Shown here: in pieces, positions 33,617-44,510 of the stretch
Position numbering within the stretch: the first letter of the stretch is position 1
Layout: every line of letters begins with the position of its first letter
Assembly (NCBI GenBank): GCA_930367215.1
Contig: OV884059.1
Span: forward strand, 23,770,945 to 23,834,944
Reading direction: 5' to 3'
Origin: Pollenia angustigena
Taxonomy: Eukaryota > Arthropoda > Insecta > Diptera > Polleniidae
Length of the DNA stretch: 64,000 bases
Notes under the pieces: model-generated
The model's database searches: none
What the model was told of the DNA's origin: nothing
What the model saw: only the letters and a program-made list of their open reading frames with translations
Translations under genes and position numbers: made by a program

Positions 33617-34556
33617 CAAGGTTGGCTACCGATACCGATACCGATACCAATACCGTTTAAATACCGTTTAAATTGAATACCGGTATTGATACCGATACCG
33701 AAATTAGTTTTTTGCATAAAATACCGGTATACGTATACCGTTTCCCTTAATACCGGTATTCTACCGGTATAATCGTTTCGGTATTTAAAAATAATATGGT
33801 TTTTTAAATAGAAAACAAATTAAAAGCTTCAATACTTGTGCTAATAAAAAATATGTTTGTTAACTTGACGCCCTACTGTTGCAACACTGGTATTGTTTGG
33901 TTACCGTCAGATGTAACCAAGGCGAATTGACTTTCAGGTGGCGTTGAAAACACAGCTGTGCTACTTTTTTTTTTAAATTAGAGAGAGGAATGTCAAAAGT
34001 TACTTGTGTTTTTGACTTATCGGCAAGTATGGGCATCACTACATTGAAAGCTTTGCATGTGTGGCATTGTATTGGTTTGTTTACGTTTGCATTTGTTGGT
34101 TTTATGCTCTTTTGCTCTTTGTTTTTTGTGTATGTATACACATCGTTCGCTCTTTTTGCATTTTCATTTTGCATTTGCCCATAGCTGCTTATCGGCCAAC
34201 GAAAGCAGCAACAAAATACATTGTTGTGTTTTTGGTGTTGTTAATTGTTGTAGTATCGACACCACCGTTTACATGAATTTGCCTTGGATGTAACATAAGT
34301 TCTACAACAACATTGTATAGGAAATTTTTTAGGTGAGGTATTTGACAATTTGAAAATCAAACGTTCATGTGTAAGCCAGCTTTTTTACTTATTAAAGTTT
34401 GTATTGTTATGTTATTGTAATAATTGCACTATCTTACTAACTATGTACACAACTTATTCTTAAAATCAAAAGTGACGCGCGTTACATAAATTATCAAAGT
34501 AAACCTAATTTTAAAAGAACTAAAATAAATAAAAACATCTAGTGACAACGAAAAAA
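33617..34556 (+). promoter_or_regulatory. hAT left end and upstream region of the transposase
   Basis: Terminal 175 bp of ACCGATACC repeats, then about 700 bp of ordinary AT-rich DNA in which any promoter must lie. No clear TATA or initiator stands out. Frames on the minus strand here (for example 33860-34174) are antisense to the leader and have no domain. Confidence 0.5.
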
Positions 34557-36647
34557 ATGCCTCGGCCAAAGAAAAATGCATGTAGAAAATTTTTTGAGTT
34601 TGATTTTGAAAAGAAAACTAATAAATGTATTGTTATGGAAAAAGAACAAATTTGTGGAAAAATATTGAATGTAGGTATACAAGTAGGCTTTTTTTGTGCT
34701 GTATTCATCTTTTTTATAATTATTTTTATTTGCATGAAGAATGACCATGGTACGAATTTAGCTTGTCATATTAGAACACATCATAAACAAATTTGGAATC
34801 AGATTTCGAAAAATAAACGTATACAAGAAATTAATTCACCGACGCCCAACAAAACTGTTAACAGATCTATATTAAATCTGTTTAAAGTTAACATTGATAT
34901 GTCCAAAGAGATACTGCTGAAGTCTTGTGTCGAACTATGCACAGTAAATGGTAGACCGTTTTCTCTTATTGAAGATTCGGGTTTCCGTAAAATCATTGAC
35001 CCTATTGCAAAAGGGCTTGGTAATTTTACAATTAATAGGAAAACTGTTAAAGATGAAGCATTAAAAAAGTACAAGGAAATAACTGTTAGAATCTCAAAAG
35101 AAATGGAGGGTAAATTGGTTTCGTTGAAATTAGATGGCCTTACACATTTAAACCGTGCCTTTTTAGGTAAAATATTCCACTTATTTTTATACCTACACCA
35201 CAGTAGTGGAGAGGATATTATTATTACATAAATACATATGTATGCATATTTATATAAAACTATTTCTTCAAGGTGTTAATGCCCAATTTATTGAAAAGGA
35301 TAAAATTGTTTTAAGAACATTGGCTGTAGCAGAACTATTTGAACGCCATACAGGGCAATATCTGAAGGACACAATAATAGCCATACTTGAAAAGTATAAC
35401 ATTTCAACTGAGCAGATTTATACTTGCACAACAGATAATGGGAGAAATATGCTTAAATGTATATCTCTAATTAACGAGGATGAGAATGATGCCGAAAACT
35501 TTGATGATAATAACACAGAATTTGACCAAACTTTAGAACATTTTTCTTTAGACACTAAATGCATTGGTAAGCTTATTGAACCCTCCGACTGTACTTTCTT
35601 ACTTGTCTTATTAATACAATTAATATGTAATTTAAATTATGCATAGGTATTAGATGTGCAGCTCATACGCTACAATTAGCTATTAATGCTGTTCTAAAAG
35701 ACCGTGAAATACTTAAAATGATTGAAAAAGCCAGAGCTGTGGTAAAAAAGTTAAGAACGCCAAATATCAATATATTATTAAAAAGTCATAATCTTACGAA
35801 ACCTCTAATTGACTGTGCCACTCGTTGGTCGTCTACTTTTGATATGATGTCATCTCTAGTAGATGTTAAAATGAAAGAATTTTTAGAAAACGTATCAAAG
35901 GCTAATAATGATTTCTATTTATGCAATGAAGTGTGGGAAAATATAAAAGATGCTGTAGGAGCTTTACGGCCAGCAAACATTGCCACGAAAATTCTTCAAA
36001 AAGAACAGTTAACATTTGGAGACGCCTTTGATGCTTGGTTTACATGTAAAGTCGAACTACAGAAAGTAAAAGGCAATTTTGCATATAATTTACTTGAGGA
36101 AATAAAAAAGAAAGAGGAAATTCTTTTTGAGAATAAAGCATTTCTAGGTGCATTGTTTTTGGATCCGCGTTGGAATATCTTTCTTAAGGGAAATTTTGTT
36201 GAACATGCCATTGATCATATCATAAGAGTAAGTGTGAAGATGGACGCAGTAAGCCAAAATACTTGCATAGATCTTGATGAAGATAATAAAAGTTGTTGTT
36301 CAAATTCATCTTCAGACTGTATAGAAGCAATCCTGAAAAATATGGAAAATGAAAATTGTTCTTTAACACCAAATAACAACAATTTACGTGAGTTACTATA
36401 TTCTTTCAGAAACGAAAAACGAGTTAAAAGACACTTAAATGTTCTGGATTGGTGGAGAGAACAAAGCAAAGAAAAACCGAAACTATATGCAATAGCAAAA
36501 GTTATGTTAGCTGTCCCAGCAACACAAGTTAGTGTGGAGCGGTTATTTTCAGGAGTGAAGTACATTATGAACCCTTACCGCAATAGGTTAGACGAGGAAA
36601 GCTTAAATGCAATTTTAGTAATTCGAGCCAATATGGAATTGTTGTAA
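34557..36647 (+). CDS. hAT-family transposase (four exons, 611 aa predicted)
   Basis: Exons by inspection: 34557-34670, 34740-35166, 35273-35566, 35647-36647. The introns (69, 106 and 80 bp) all have GT-AG ends, and joining them keeps one frame to the TAA. The first intron is a multiple of three, so it reads through without a stop if unspliced. Residues 24-53 form a BED-type zinc finger (C24, C33, H48, H52/H53), split by intron 1. Candidate catalytic residues are D170 (SLKLDG), D235 (CTTDNG) and E575 (SVERLFS), close to the spacing known for Hermes. The CATRW motif (R338, W339) and the C-terminal hATC dimerisation block (AVPATQVSVERLFSG to the end) are present. The expected role is cut-and-paste excision and integration, in the nucleus. 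I chose the ATG at 34557 because the frame upstream (from 34542) has only GTG. AATAAA follows at 36840. No frameshift or missing key residue seen. Splicing is inferred. Confidence 0.92.
35185..35225 (+). repeat. Family B repeat end inside hAT intron 2
   Basis: TTTATACCTACACCACAGTA followed by GTGGAGAGGATATTATTA matches the end of family B at 741-775. It occupies the intron between exons 2 and 3, where it does not disturb the reading frame. Confidence 0.6.
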
Positions 36648-37096
36648 AAAACTACCTTTCAACTTATTATACCACAAATAGGCTTAAAAAAATTACTTTC
36701 GATTTTTTCTTATAATATAAGTACATATATATAAGGTTTATCTTTTATACAATATGAATTGTTTAATTAACTTTTTTCTTTTTTTCTATGTCATTTAATG
36801 ATCTCTATATGTGCCTAATATTTTTAGTCGAAGTGAAAAAATAAAATAGAATGCATAAACATATGTATATATGTATTCATAATATATAATATATAATTTA
36901 TAATTCTTTTATTTAACTTTTTTCGTAGGTTTGTTCATTTAACTGTAATACCGATATAAAAGTTTTTATACCGGTATACCGATACCGTTATAATTAAGAA
37001 ACCGATACCAATACCGATACCGAAATAAAAAAAAGTTTAATACCGATACCGATACCGATACCGAAATTCGTTTCGGTATCCAACCTTGAATTAAAG

Positions 37097-38387
37097 TTAT
37101 AAGATTTTTTTTTTACCTTTTTATAGTTATTAGAATTTATTTTTAAATAGTTATGGCTTAATGAAAGGCGTATTTTAAATTGGATGGTTAAAAAAAAGAC
37201 AATTTAAATTTAAATAGTTATGGTTAATATAAACACTTAATACACGTTAATGCTTGTTAATGGATTTGTATAAGAGTTTGGTTTTTATAATTTTTATTAA
37301 TTCAATAGGATAAAAGTCCTTTGCCACACACATTTCTTAACGGCGGCAAATCAAATGGACATTTTGCATAATTGAAAGAAAGTTTTTATACTCTAGCGGT
37401 TGGTCAGCCCCTTTTTTAAACTCTGTCTTTTTTTTGGGGATGAACGTAAAAAATTTAAAAAATCACTTAAAATTTTTTTTTTAATTTTATACTATTTTTT
37501 AATTTATTTCAGTTTTTGCTTCTGTTTTAATCTAGATCTCGATCAAATTAAAATACAAAAAAATCGTCTTTTAACCTACAACCAGAGCCGATTTGTCCAT
37601 ATTATTCTTTGTTATTTCTTTTGTCTTTTTTCTTCTTGAAAACAAAAGACTTAAGTCACAAACAGTTTTATGCAAATCAGTTTTTTTTTTACTTGAAATA
37701 AACAAATTCTTTTGTTAAACAAATACACATAGATTTTTTCTTAAGATTTATTTATTCTTATTATTTTCATAAAAACAAAATTGGAAAATTTAAAGTGTTT
37801 TACATATGAATTGACCTTGAACATTTTGATTTTTTCAAGTTTTTCTAGATTTATTGCAGTTTCTATATGGGCATCACATAAAACATAATAAAATTTATCT
37901 GCTTTTTTTTAGATTATTTAAAAGTTTCAGAACAAAAGAATTGAGAACAAAGTCTGAAAATGCATAGAAATCGACTTGACAAAAAATGTTTTTTTTTTAA
38001 TAAAAGGGAACTAAAAACCCCTTTGTTAATTGTTTAATAAGCTTTTTGACTTTATTTCCATGCTTTTGTTTTAAATGACCTTCGACTGACCTCTTGTCAT
38101 GTTATATTGCCAATAAATTGAGCAGTAAGATCAAAAAAAAAATGTTTCATACTGAATTAAAAAAATCAGCTTTATTTAAAGATTATTTTGCATGACCTTT
38201 GACGTTTCAATACAACTTAAATGATTGCCCTAAAAAATATATATTCTAAAGCTAAGATCATACTATTGGCGCAATATACCAATTTTCGTTGCATTTTATG
38301 TTCCGATAATGTGAACGCACGCAATTTAATGTATTGTACGACAATCTGCGCCGAAATCGCGCAAACTTTATACAGTTAAAAGCAACC
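37097..38387. other. AT-rich spacer
   Basis: A last GTATAAGAGTTTG word at 37269. TGACCTTCGACTGACC (38078) and TGACCTTTGACG (38196) occur. 38240-38390 is less AT-rich (GGCGCAATATACC, GATAATGTGAACGCACGC) and may be an old element flanking the next MITE. No gene. Confidence 0.5.
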
Positions 38388-38390
38388 CTG

Positions 38391-38638
38391 CAGCCGTATT
38401 CTGTAACTCGCTAAGCTAAAGCTAAATCTTGATCGCTAAAATGCCTTAGAGAATACAAAATTTAAAAATTTTAGCGATGACATTAAAAGCTAAAATTGCG
38501 GAGAATTAAATTTTGATGGCATTGCGAAATTTAGCAATGCACGTTACAGAATTGCATTCGTAGCCAAAAATCGCTTAATCAACTTTTTAGATTTTTAGCG
38601 ATAGAGATTTAGCTTTAGCGTGTTACAGAATACGGCTG
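38391..38638. mobile_element. 248-bp MITE, CTG target duplication
   Basis: Ends CAGCCGTATTCTGTAACTCG and GTGTTACAGAATACGGCTG. The inner GCTAAAGCTAAATCT and AGATTTAGCTTTAGC arms pair imperfectly. CTG at 38388-38390 and 38639-38641. The TATTCTG end resembles the larger element at 52955-53959. Confidence 0.85.
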
Positions 38639-38641
38639 CTG

Positions 38642-38814
38642 ATGCACCGATAATGTTCACAATGTTAAGCATTAAAAATGTTACAACTCCTCCGATTGTT
38701 ATCGGACACTTGAGCGCCGATATAAGTCAACCTCTGTTTGCTTAACAAGTAAAAACATCAACGTGAAAACTATTTTGTTAGGAATTTTTGACAAAGTTTA
38801 ATATTTATAAAAAT
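38642..38814. other. Spacer
   Basis: ACCGATAATGTTCACAATGT here is an approximate reverse complement of CCGATAATGTGAACGCACGC near 38303, suggesting that the MITE sits inside an older inverted-repeat element. Weak. Confidence 0.35.
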
Positions 38815-39995
38815 TAACCATATTTAGGAAATTTTCTAAAATTAAATTTTTATAGTAAATTTTGCTAAAATTTACTTTTTATATTAAATTTTGCTAAAAG
38901 TTACTTTTTATAGGAAATTTTGCTGAAATTAACTTTTTATATGAAATTTTGCTAAAATTTACTTTTAATAGGAAATTTTGCTAAATTTTACTTTGTTATA
39001 GGACATTTTGCTAGAATTTGCTTTTTATACGAAATTTTGCTAAAATTTACTTTTTATAGTAAATTTTGCTAAACGCTACTTTTAATATGAAAATTTTCTA
39101 AAAGTTACGTTTTATAGGAAATTTTGCTAAGATTGGCTTTTTATACGAAATTTTGCTAAAAGTTACTTGTTGTAGGAAATTGTGCTATAATTTACTTTTT
39201 ATAGGAAATTTTTCTAAAAATTACTTTTATAGGAAATTTTGCTAAAGTTTACTTTTTATACGAAAATTCGCTAAAATTTACTTTTTATAGGAAATTTTGC
39301 TAAAATTTACTTTTTATAGGAAATTTTGCTAAAATTAACTTTTTATAGGAAATTGGCTAAAAACTTCTTTTAATAGGAAATTTCGCTAAAATGGACTTTT
39401 TATTGGAAACTTTGTTAAAATTTACTTTTTATAGGGAATTTTACTAAAATTTACTTTTCATAGGAAATTGTGCTTAAATTTACTTTTTATAGGAAATTTT
39501 AGTAAACTTTACTTTTTATAGGATATTTGTTAAAAACTACTTTTTATAGGAAATGTTGCTAAAATTTACTTTTGACTGGAAATTTTAGCAAAATTTTCTA
39601 TAAAAAGTATATTTTAACCTTTTTATGGGAAATTCGCTAAAAACTACTTTGTATAGGAAATTTTGCTAAAATTTACTATTTTATAGGAAATTTTGCTAAA
39701 ATTGACTTTTTATTGGAAATTTTGCTAAAGTTTACTTTTTATAGAAAATTTACTTTTTATAGGAAATTTTATTAAATTTTACTTTTTATAGGAAATTTTA
39801 GTAAACTTTACTTTTTATAGGAAATTTTAGTAAACTTTCCTTTTTATTGGAAATTTGAGCAATCTTTTATGTTTATAGGAAATTTTAGCAAACTTTACTT
39901 TTTCTATGATATTTGTTAAAAATTACTTTTTATATGAAATGTTGCTAAAATTTACTTTTGACTGGAATTTTTTTTAAAATTTTCCTAATTAACTT
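38815..39995 (+). repeat. ~31-bp satellite, block 1
   Basis: About 38 units of TACTTTTTATAGGAAATTTT and GCTAAAATT, with point variants and short indels; the array degrades after 39900. Block 2 of the same repeat is at 40920-41155. Confidence 0.93.
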
Positions 39996-40919
39996 TCTTC
40001 CACAAATTATATTCCTTTTAGACTTGTATACTTTCGGTCAAATTATGCAAAATTTTGATACTATCTGTATAATGAGCTCCGAATTCAACAATTTGTAAAC
40101 TAACGTTGATTTTACTGATCCTATTGGCGTCAAAAATAAGCTCTTAAGGAGCGTATAGACGACATGATTGCGACATCTGACATGTCAAATTTCCCACTGC
40201 AAAACATATACATGTCGTGTGTTACCTTTTTAACTTTGCTTCTGTAAAAGTCAGACGCAAAGTAATCTGACAAAATTTCCATTAGAGCGTGCTCTATTTT
40301 CTTCTGACAAACCATCTGACATCAGAAATCTATTCCGGGAAGAAACTGGCAGCGGCGTCAACTATTGACGGAATCATTAGCCTGCTGAAGTTAATATTTT
40401 ACAATACCAAGATATGTATGCTCATCTTACCATTGAATAGAATTTATGTAAATATATACATAAAAACCGTTTCATTATAAAATTCTAAATTGGTATCTTT
40501 AAAATAAAAGAAAAAATGTTAAGATGGCTAAATTATTTTACGGCGCAGATAAATATTTTCGTGGCGGCAGCAAGCTATTTTGAAACCGAGAACTACTTTG
40601 GTTTCTGCAATAACAATGCGAAAAAAAAACAGAGACAATGTCAGAAGCAAATTACATGTACGTTTGTGACCGAATATTATAAACCTTATGTAAAACAGCA
40701 ATTTTGACAGACATGAACAGTTACATGTGACTTGAAAATTTGACATGTCAGATGACAAATACATGTCGTGTACGGGCGCCTTTAATTGTCTTGCGATAAA
40801 TATAATGCTAAATTTGTATTTTATGGAATGAACAAAGTATCTTAATTTATTTAGTTTAAGCATACTAGCCAGCATGAAATATAAGTTTCATTGGCGAATT
40901 AAGTAAATAAATAAATAAT
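39996..40919. other. Sequence splitting the 31-bp satellite
   Basis: Unique DNA carrying the TIR element 40147-40781. About 150 bp on the left and 140 bp on the right of that element are neither satellite nor element. Short frames here (40130-40315, 40289-40480, 40516-40875) are inside the element and have no domain. Confidence 0.6.
40147..40781. mobile_element. 635-bp TIR element, TTA target duplication
   Basis: Left end AGGAGCGTATAGACGACATG, right end CATGTCGTGTACGGGCGCCT, with inner CATCTGACATGTCAAATTT and its near-complement. TTA at 40144-40146 and 40782-40784. Consistent with a non-autonomous PIF/Harbinger-type element. No transposase motif seen. Confidence 0.82.
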
Positions 40920-41155
40920 TGGAAATATTGTTTAAATTACTTTTTATAGGAAATTTCGCTAAAATTTACTTTTTATTGGAAACTTTGTTAAAATTTACTA
41001 TTTATAGGAAATTTTGCTAAAATTTACTTTTTTATAGGAAATTTTGCTAAAATTTATTTTTTATAGGAAATTTAGCTAAAATTTACTTTTAAAAGGAAAT
41101 TTTGCTAAAATTTACTTTTTAAAGGAAACTGTGTTAAAATTTACTTTTGTGGCAT
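40920..41155 (+). repeat. ~31-bp satellite, block 2
   Basis: Seven to eight units of TTTATAGGAAATTT-GCTAAAATTTAC, the same as block 1 and in the same orientation. Confidence 0.9.
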
Positions 41156-41546
41156 TTGTAGAAGTATGTGTCGATAAAGCACAATAAACATCTTTGTAGA
41201 TTGTGCTATGGGCGCCGGTAGTGGGATCTTACTTTAAGTCTCGTTTTTTAATGACCTTTGACATTTTATTTCAAATTATTTAACAATTTAGGTACAGAAG
41301 AATCAATTCTGGGTTCACTCTATGAAAATGTTCTTTCCGAAAAACTGAGTTTATTCATAAAACGGGATATAAGTATAATCTGACCTTTGACATTTTTTCG
41401 GTTGATAATTTAAATGTCGTATGTGGATTTTTTGCGATTTTGAGTTAAGATCGATTCCTTAGGTTTTCCGATCTGATCTTTTATTTGGCGTTATCAGTTT
41501 TTTGATACCTCATAAGGTTTTCGAGATATGGAGTGTTGAGTTTGTC
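41156..41546. other. Spacer with repeated TGACCTTTGACAT and a MITE half
   Basis: AATGACCTTTGACATTTTAT (41247) and TCTGACCTTTGACATTTTTT (41378) mark two units of a ~130-bp degenerate repeat. CTGGGTTCACTCTATGAAAA at 41309 matches the ends of the MITE at 53055-53197 and is probably a half copy. Confidence 0.5.
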
Positions 41547-41983
41547 CCCAGTAAAAAATGTGCTCCAAAAGGAGCAGGTTTTGTGTATGAATTCATACCA
41601 CAAATCGCTTTAAACCTGCTGATGGGATGCCTGATTTTTGTTTAGGGTGTTCCCGGTTTGGAGGACTATTTTCTGCTTACCATAAGCGCTTCTTTTAACA
41701 TGCAAACAAAGCACTTCTAAAGTGCTTTTTAGGGGCTTACTATATTAACATATTCATTAATATTTTGCTTTTACTTTTGTTTAAATGCCTTTTTCCAATC
41801 ATTTTCGCATATTTTTATTTTTTTCGGTTTGCAACCTTCTTCATTGTCAGCACTAAAATAGCAGCTTTTTTGTATATTTTATTCTATATCAGTAACTGCT
41901 TTATAAAAGCTCTTTTATTGAAGCGCTCGATTATGCGCTTATTCTCTTAAGTGCTTCAAAAACCCCAATTTTTTTTTACTGGG
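41547..41983. mobile_element. 437-bp TIR element (CCCAGTAAAAAA ends)
   Basis: Ends CCCAGTAAAAAATG and TTTTTTTTACTGGG; TC flanks both sides (41545-41546, 41984-41985). A neighbouring sequence at 41414 reads TGTCGTATGTGG, matching the flanks joined with a single TC. The interior has repeated AAGTGCTTT/AAGCGCTTC words. The 61-codon frame 41765-41950 is Phe/Leu-rich and not recognised. Confidence 0.65.
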
Positions 41984-41985
41984 TC

Positions 41986-43051
41986 GTATGTGGTATTTGC
42001 TTAAGCATATAAAACCGTTAGAAGTTCTTTCAAAATTTTTTCGTATATTTTGATTATATTAATTAATGAATTTCTCAAACTAAAATGCATAATTTAATCC
42101 ATAATTTCTTTTAATGCTTACTTTTTTACAATATTCAGCAATTAACTCTCAATTTCTGTTATCTTAAAGGATCTCCTTACTTTTGCTGTCTTTTAACCCT
42201 GAAAATAATCTTTAAAAGACCATCAAATTACCAGAGAAAGTATCTATTTTCTTTGCTCATTAAACCATTTAAGTACCATAAAGATCTGTGTTACATTTCC
42301 TCTGGATTTTGAACTTGTTAAACACTTTTTTGTAGTATTTAAGCTGCCGTAAAAACAAGAAAAATCTTTTACAAGGCTAAAGTTTTTTTTTAGCTCATTC
42401 ACTTTTTGTTTAAAAATTAAACTAATTTTTGTACTTAAATTACATTTTTATATTAAAAAAAAAAAGAAACACACATTTGTTTTCCATTTAAAACGATTTG
42501 AACGGCTGGGCTGGTTCATGGTGTTAAGGCATGAAGCTGTTTAATGGATACTATGGGGTCTTTTGAGAGAAAAAAGTGGTAAATGTAAATGTAATTTTAA
42601 TTTATAATTTATTGTTTTAGTTTTTTTTTTTATATAATTTTTGCTAGCTTTAAATAAATATGTATGAGTGGAATTATTTTTCTCAAGAAATTGTCATTTC
42701 AAGTTAAAAATTAATTATAATATTTTTTTTATGGTTTTGTTTTAACGAGAACAGTTTAATTGTGAAATAATTCAATTTAAAAATATTCAAATCACGTACT
42801 TTAAAATAAAGATATTTCAGTTAGAGATAAAAGAAAGAAAAAGATGGAAGTAAACTTAAAAAAGGGCTGGAATGTTTTAGAGATCAAAATTCTTTAATAA
42901 TTGGGTTGGGATTTTTTTTTTTCTTTTTTGTAAATTGTTAAAACTCCTACAAAAACTATCTAAATAAATTTTAAATTAAACCCTTCAACACTTTCATTTC
43001 ACAAAAATAAAACAATTTTGTTTTACCAACTGAAAAAAAACAAGAGTGCTA
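41986..43051. other. AT-rich spacer
   Basis: Nothing recognised. Confidence 0.5.
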
Positions 43052-44510
43052 AATTCGGCTATGCCGAATCTTATACGCCCTTCATTATGGTGCGATAATA
43101 ACAGAAATTTATATAAACCCCACTCTTTAGATTTAAATTAATCAACTTTGTGCCACGCCCACTTTTCAAATCCTGCTCACATTGTCGGTTGTTGTTTATT
43201 GATAACAAAGATGCTTGTACCTAATTTGGAAACCGTTCTCCAGCTACACAGAAATCTTTGTTGTCTTTGTATGAGAATTGCCACGCCCACTTGTCCAATC
43301 ACGCCCACATTTTGTTAGATGTTGTGTTTTGTTAACCAAGATGCTTGTACCTAATTTGGAAATTTTGGCTCTTGCCGTTCTCCAAATATACAAAAACTTA
43401 TAATGTTTTTGTATGGGCAATGCCACGCCCACTTATCAAATCCCGCTCATATTTTGTCGGATGCTATGTATTGATAACCAAGATGTTTGTACCTTATTTG
43501 GAAACTTTGGCTTTTGCCGTCCTCCAGATATACAGAAATCTTTAATGTCTTTGTATGGGAAGTGCCACGCCCACTTGTCCAATCTCACCCAAATTCTGTC
43601 GGATGTTGAGTATTGATAACCAAGATGCTTGTACCTAATTTAGGAATTTTGGCTCTTGCCGTTCTCCAGATACACAGAAATCCTTTATTGTCTTTGTATG
43701 AGAAGTGCCACGTCCACTTGTTCAATCTAACCCAAATATTGTCGGATGTTGAGTATTGATAACCAAGATGCTTGTACCTTATTTGGAAACTTTGGGTCTG
43801 ACCGTTCTTCAGATACACAGAAATCTTTAATATATTTGTATGGGAAGTGCCACGCCCACTTGTCCAATCTTTTCCACACTTTGTGTTTTGATAACCAGGA
43901 TGGGAGTACCTAATTTCAATTTTTTTGGCTCCTGCCAAGATATCAAGATATGCAGAAAAAAAAATAAAAAAAAACAACAACAAGGGATTTTGGGGTAAAA
44001 TTAAAGGCCGTCCTTTAATTTTTGCACATATCTCAGCCATTTGTAAGCCGATTAGGTTGAATTTTAAAAGCAAACAATTCCGGACTTTATATGACATAAA
44101 TATATAAGTACCAGGTCCCCAATATATCTGGAGTCTTTGGAAAACCAATTTCAACAGACACACGGACATCGTTAAATCAACTTCGCCCCTCATAAAGATC
44201 CAGGGGTCTAACTACCGCATACGATATCGAGCAAAATTTATCGAAATTTTTTATTTTGGTATTATGGCTCTCGATATCGAATGAAATGTATCGTAATTTG
44301 AGATGATAGCATTCGATATCGAGTAACCAAAGCCATTACAACTCTCTAGTTTTCATTCGATACGTCAGTGTCTATCGAATGCAGAAAAATACGATAGGTA
44401 ACTCGATACGATAGCTTACTCGATATCGAATGCCACCAGAATATATACTTTTTAGAGTAGAAATTACAAACGCAATGACAAACTTAGTTATACCCTTTTA
44501 CACTCGATGA
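43052..44510 (+). repeat. Dispersed repeat family A, copy 2 (complete, interrupted)
   Basis: Left end AAGAGTGCTAAATTCGGCTA with the stem-loop TTCGGCTATGCCGAA, then CCCTTCATTATGGTGCGATA. Core units start at about 43153, 43281, 43423, 43565, 43708 and 43850 (spacings 128, 142, 142, 143, 142). The tail has CAGCCATTTGTAAGCCGATT and GGACATCGTTAAATCAAC, then after the MITE insert ends TACACTCGATGAAGGGTATA. Minus-strand frames up to 202 codons are repeat translations. Confidence 0.88.
44204..44436. mobile_element. 233-bp MITE, CAG target duplication (right end damaged)
   Basis: Left end GGGTCTAACTACCGCATACG. The right end reads CTCGATATCGAATGC and then lacks about 11 bases of the expected TIR. CAG at 44201-44203 and 44437-44439. 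Same family as 31679-31909 (CGATATCGA-rich). Confidence 0.8.

Larger units (their letters stand above)
33617..37088 (+). mobile_element. Complete hAT transposon, 3472 bp
   Basis: TIRs CAAGGTTGGCTACCGATACC (left) and GGTATCCAACCTTG (right). The octamer AATTAAAG at 33609-33616 is repeated exactly at 37089-37096, a textbook hAT 8-bp duplication; its central TA fits the nnnTAnnn preference described for Buster-type hATs (from memory). Subterminal blocks (33626-33790 and 36945-37075) are packed with ATACCGATACCG and ACCGGTAT words, likely transposase-binding sites. The single gene inside appears intact. Perfect duplication and open frame argue for recent insertion. Confidence 0.93.

Noticed and set aside
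33860..34174. 104-codon minus-strand frame in the hAT leader
   Set aside because: Antisense to the transposon upstream region, no domain, and overlapped by several sense frames.
43585..44193. 202-codon minus-strand open frame (and 133 codons at 4612-5013)
   Set aside because: Translations of the 141-bp core of repeat family A. Frames are interrupted at different places in each copy, so there is no protein constraint.
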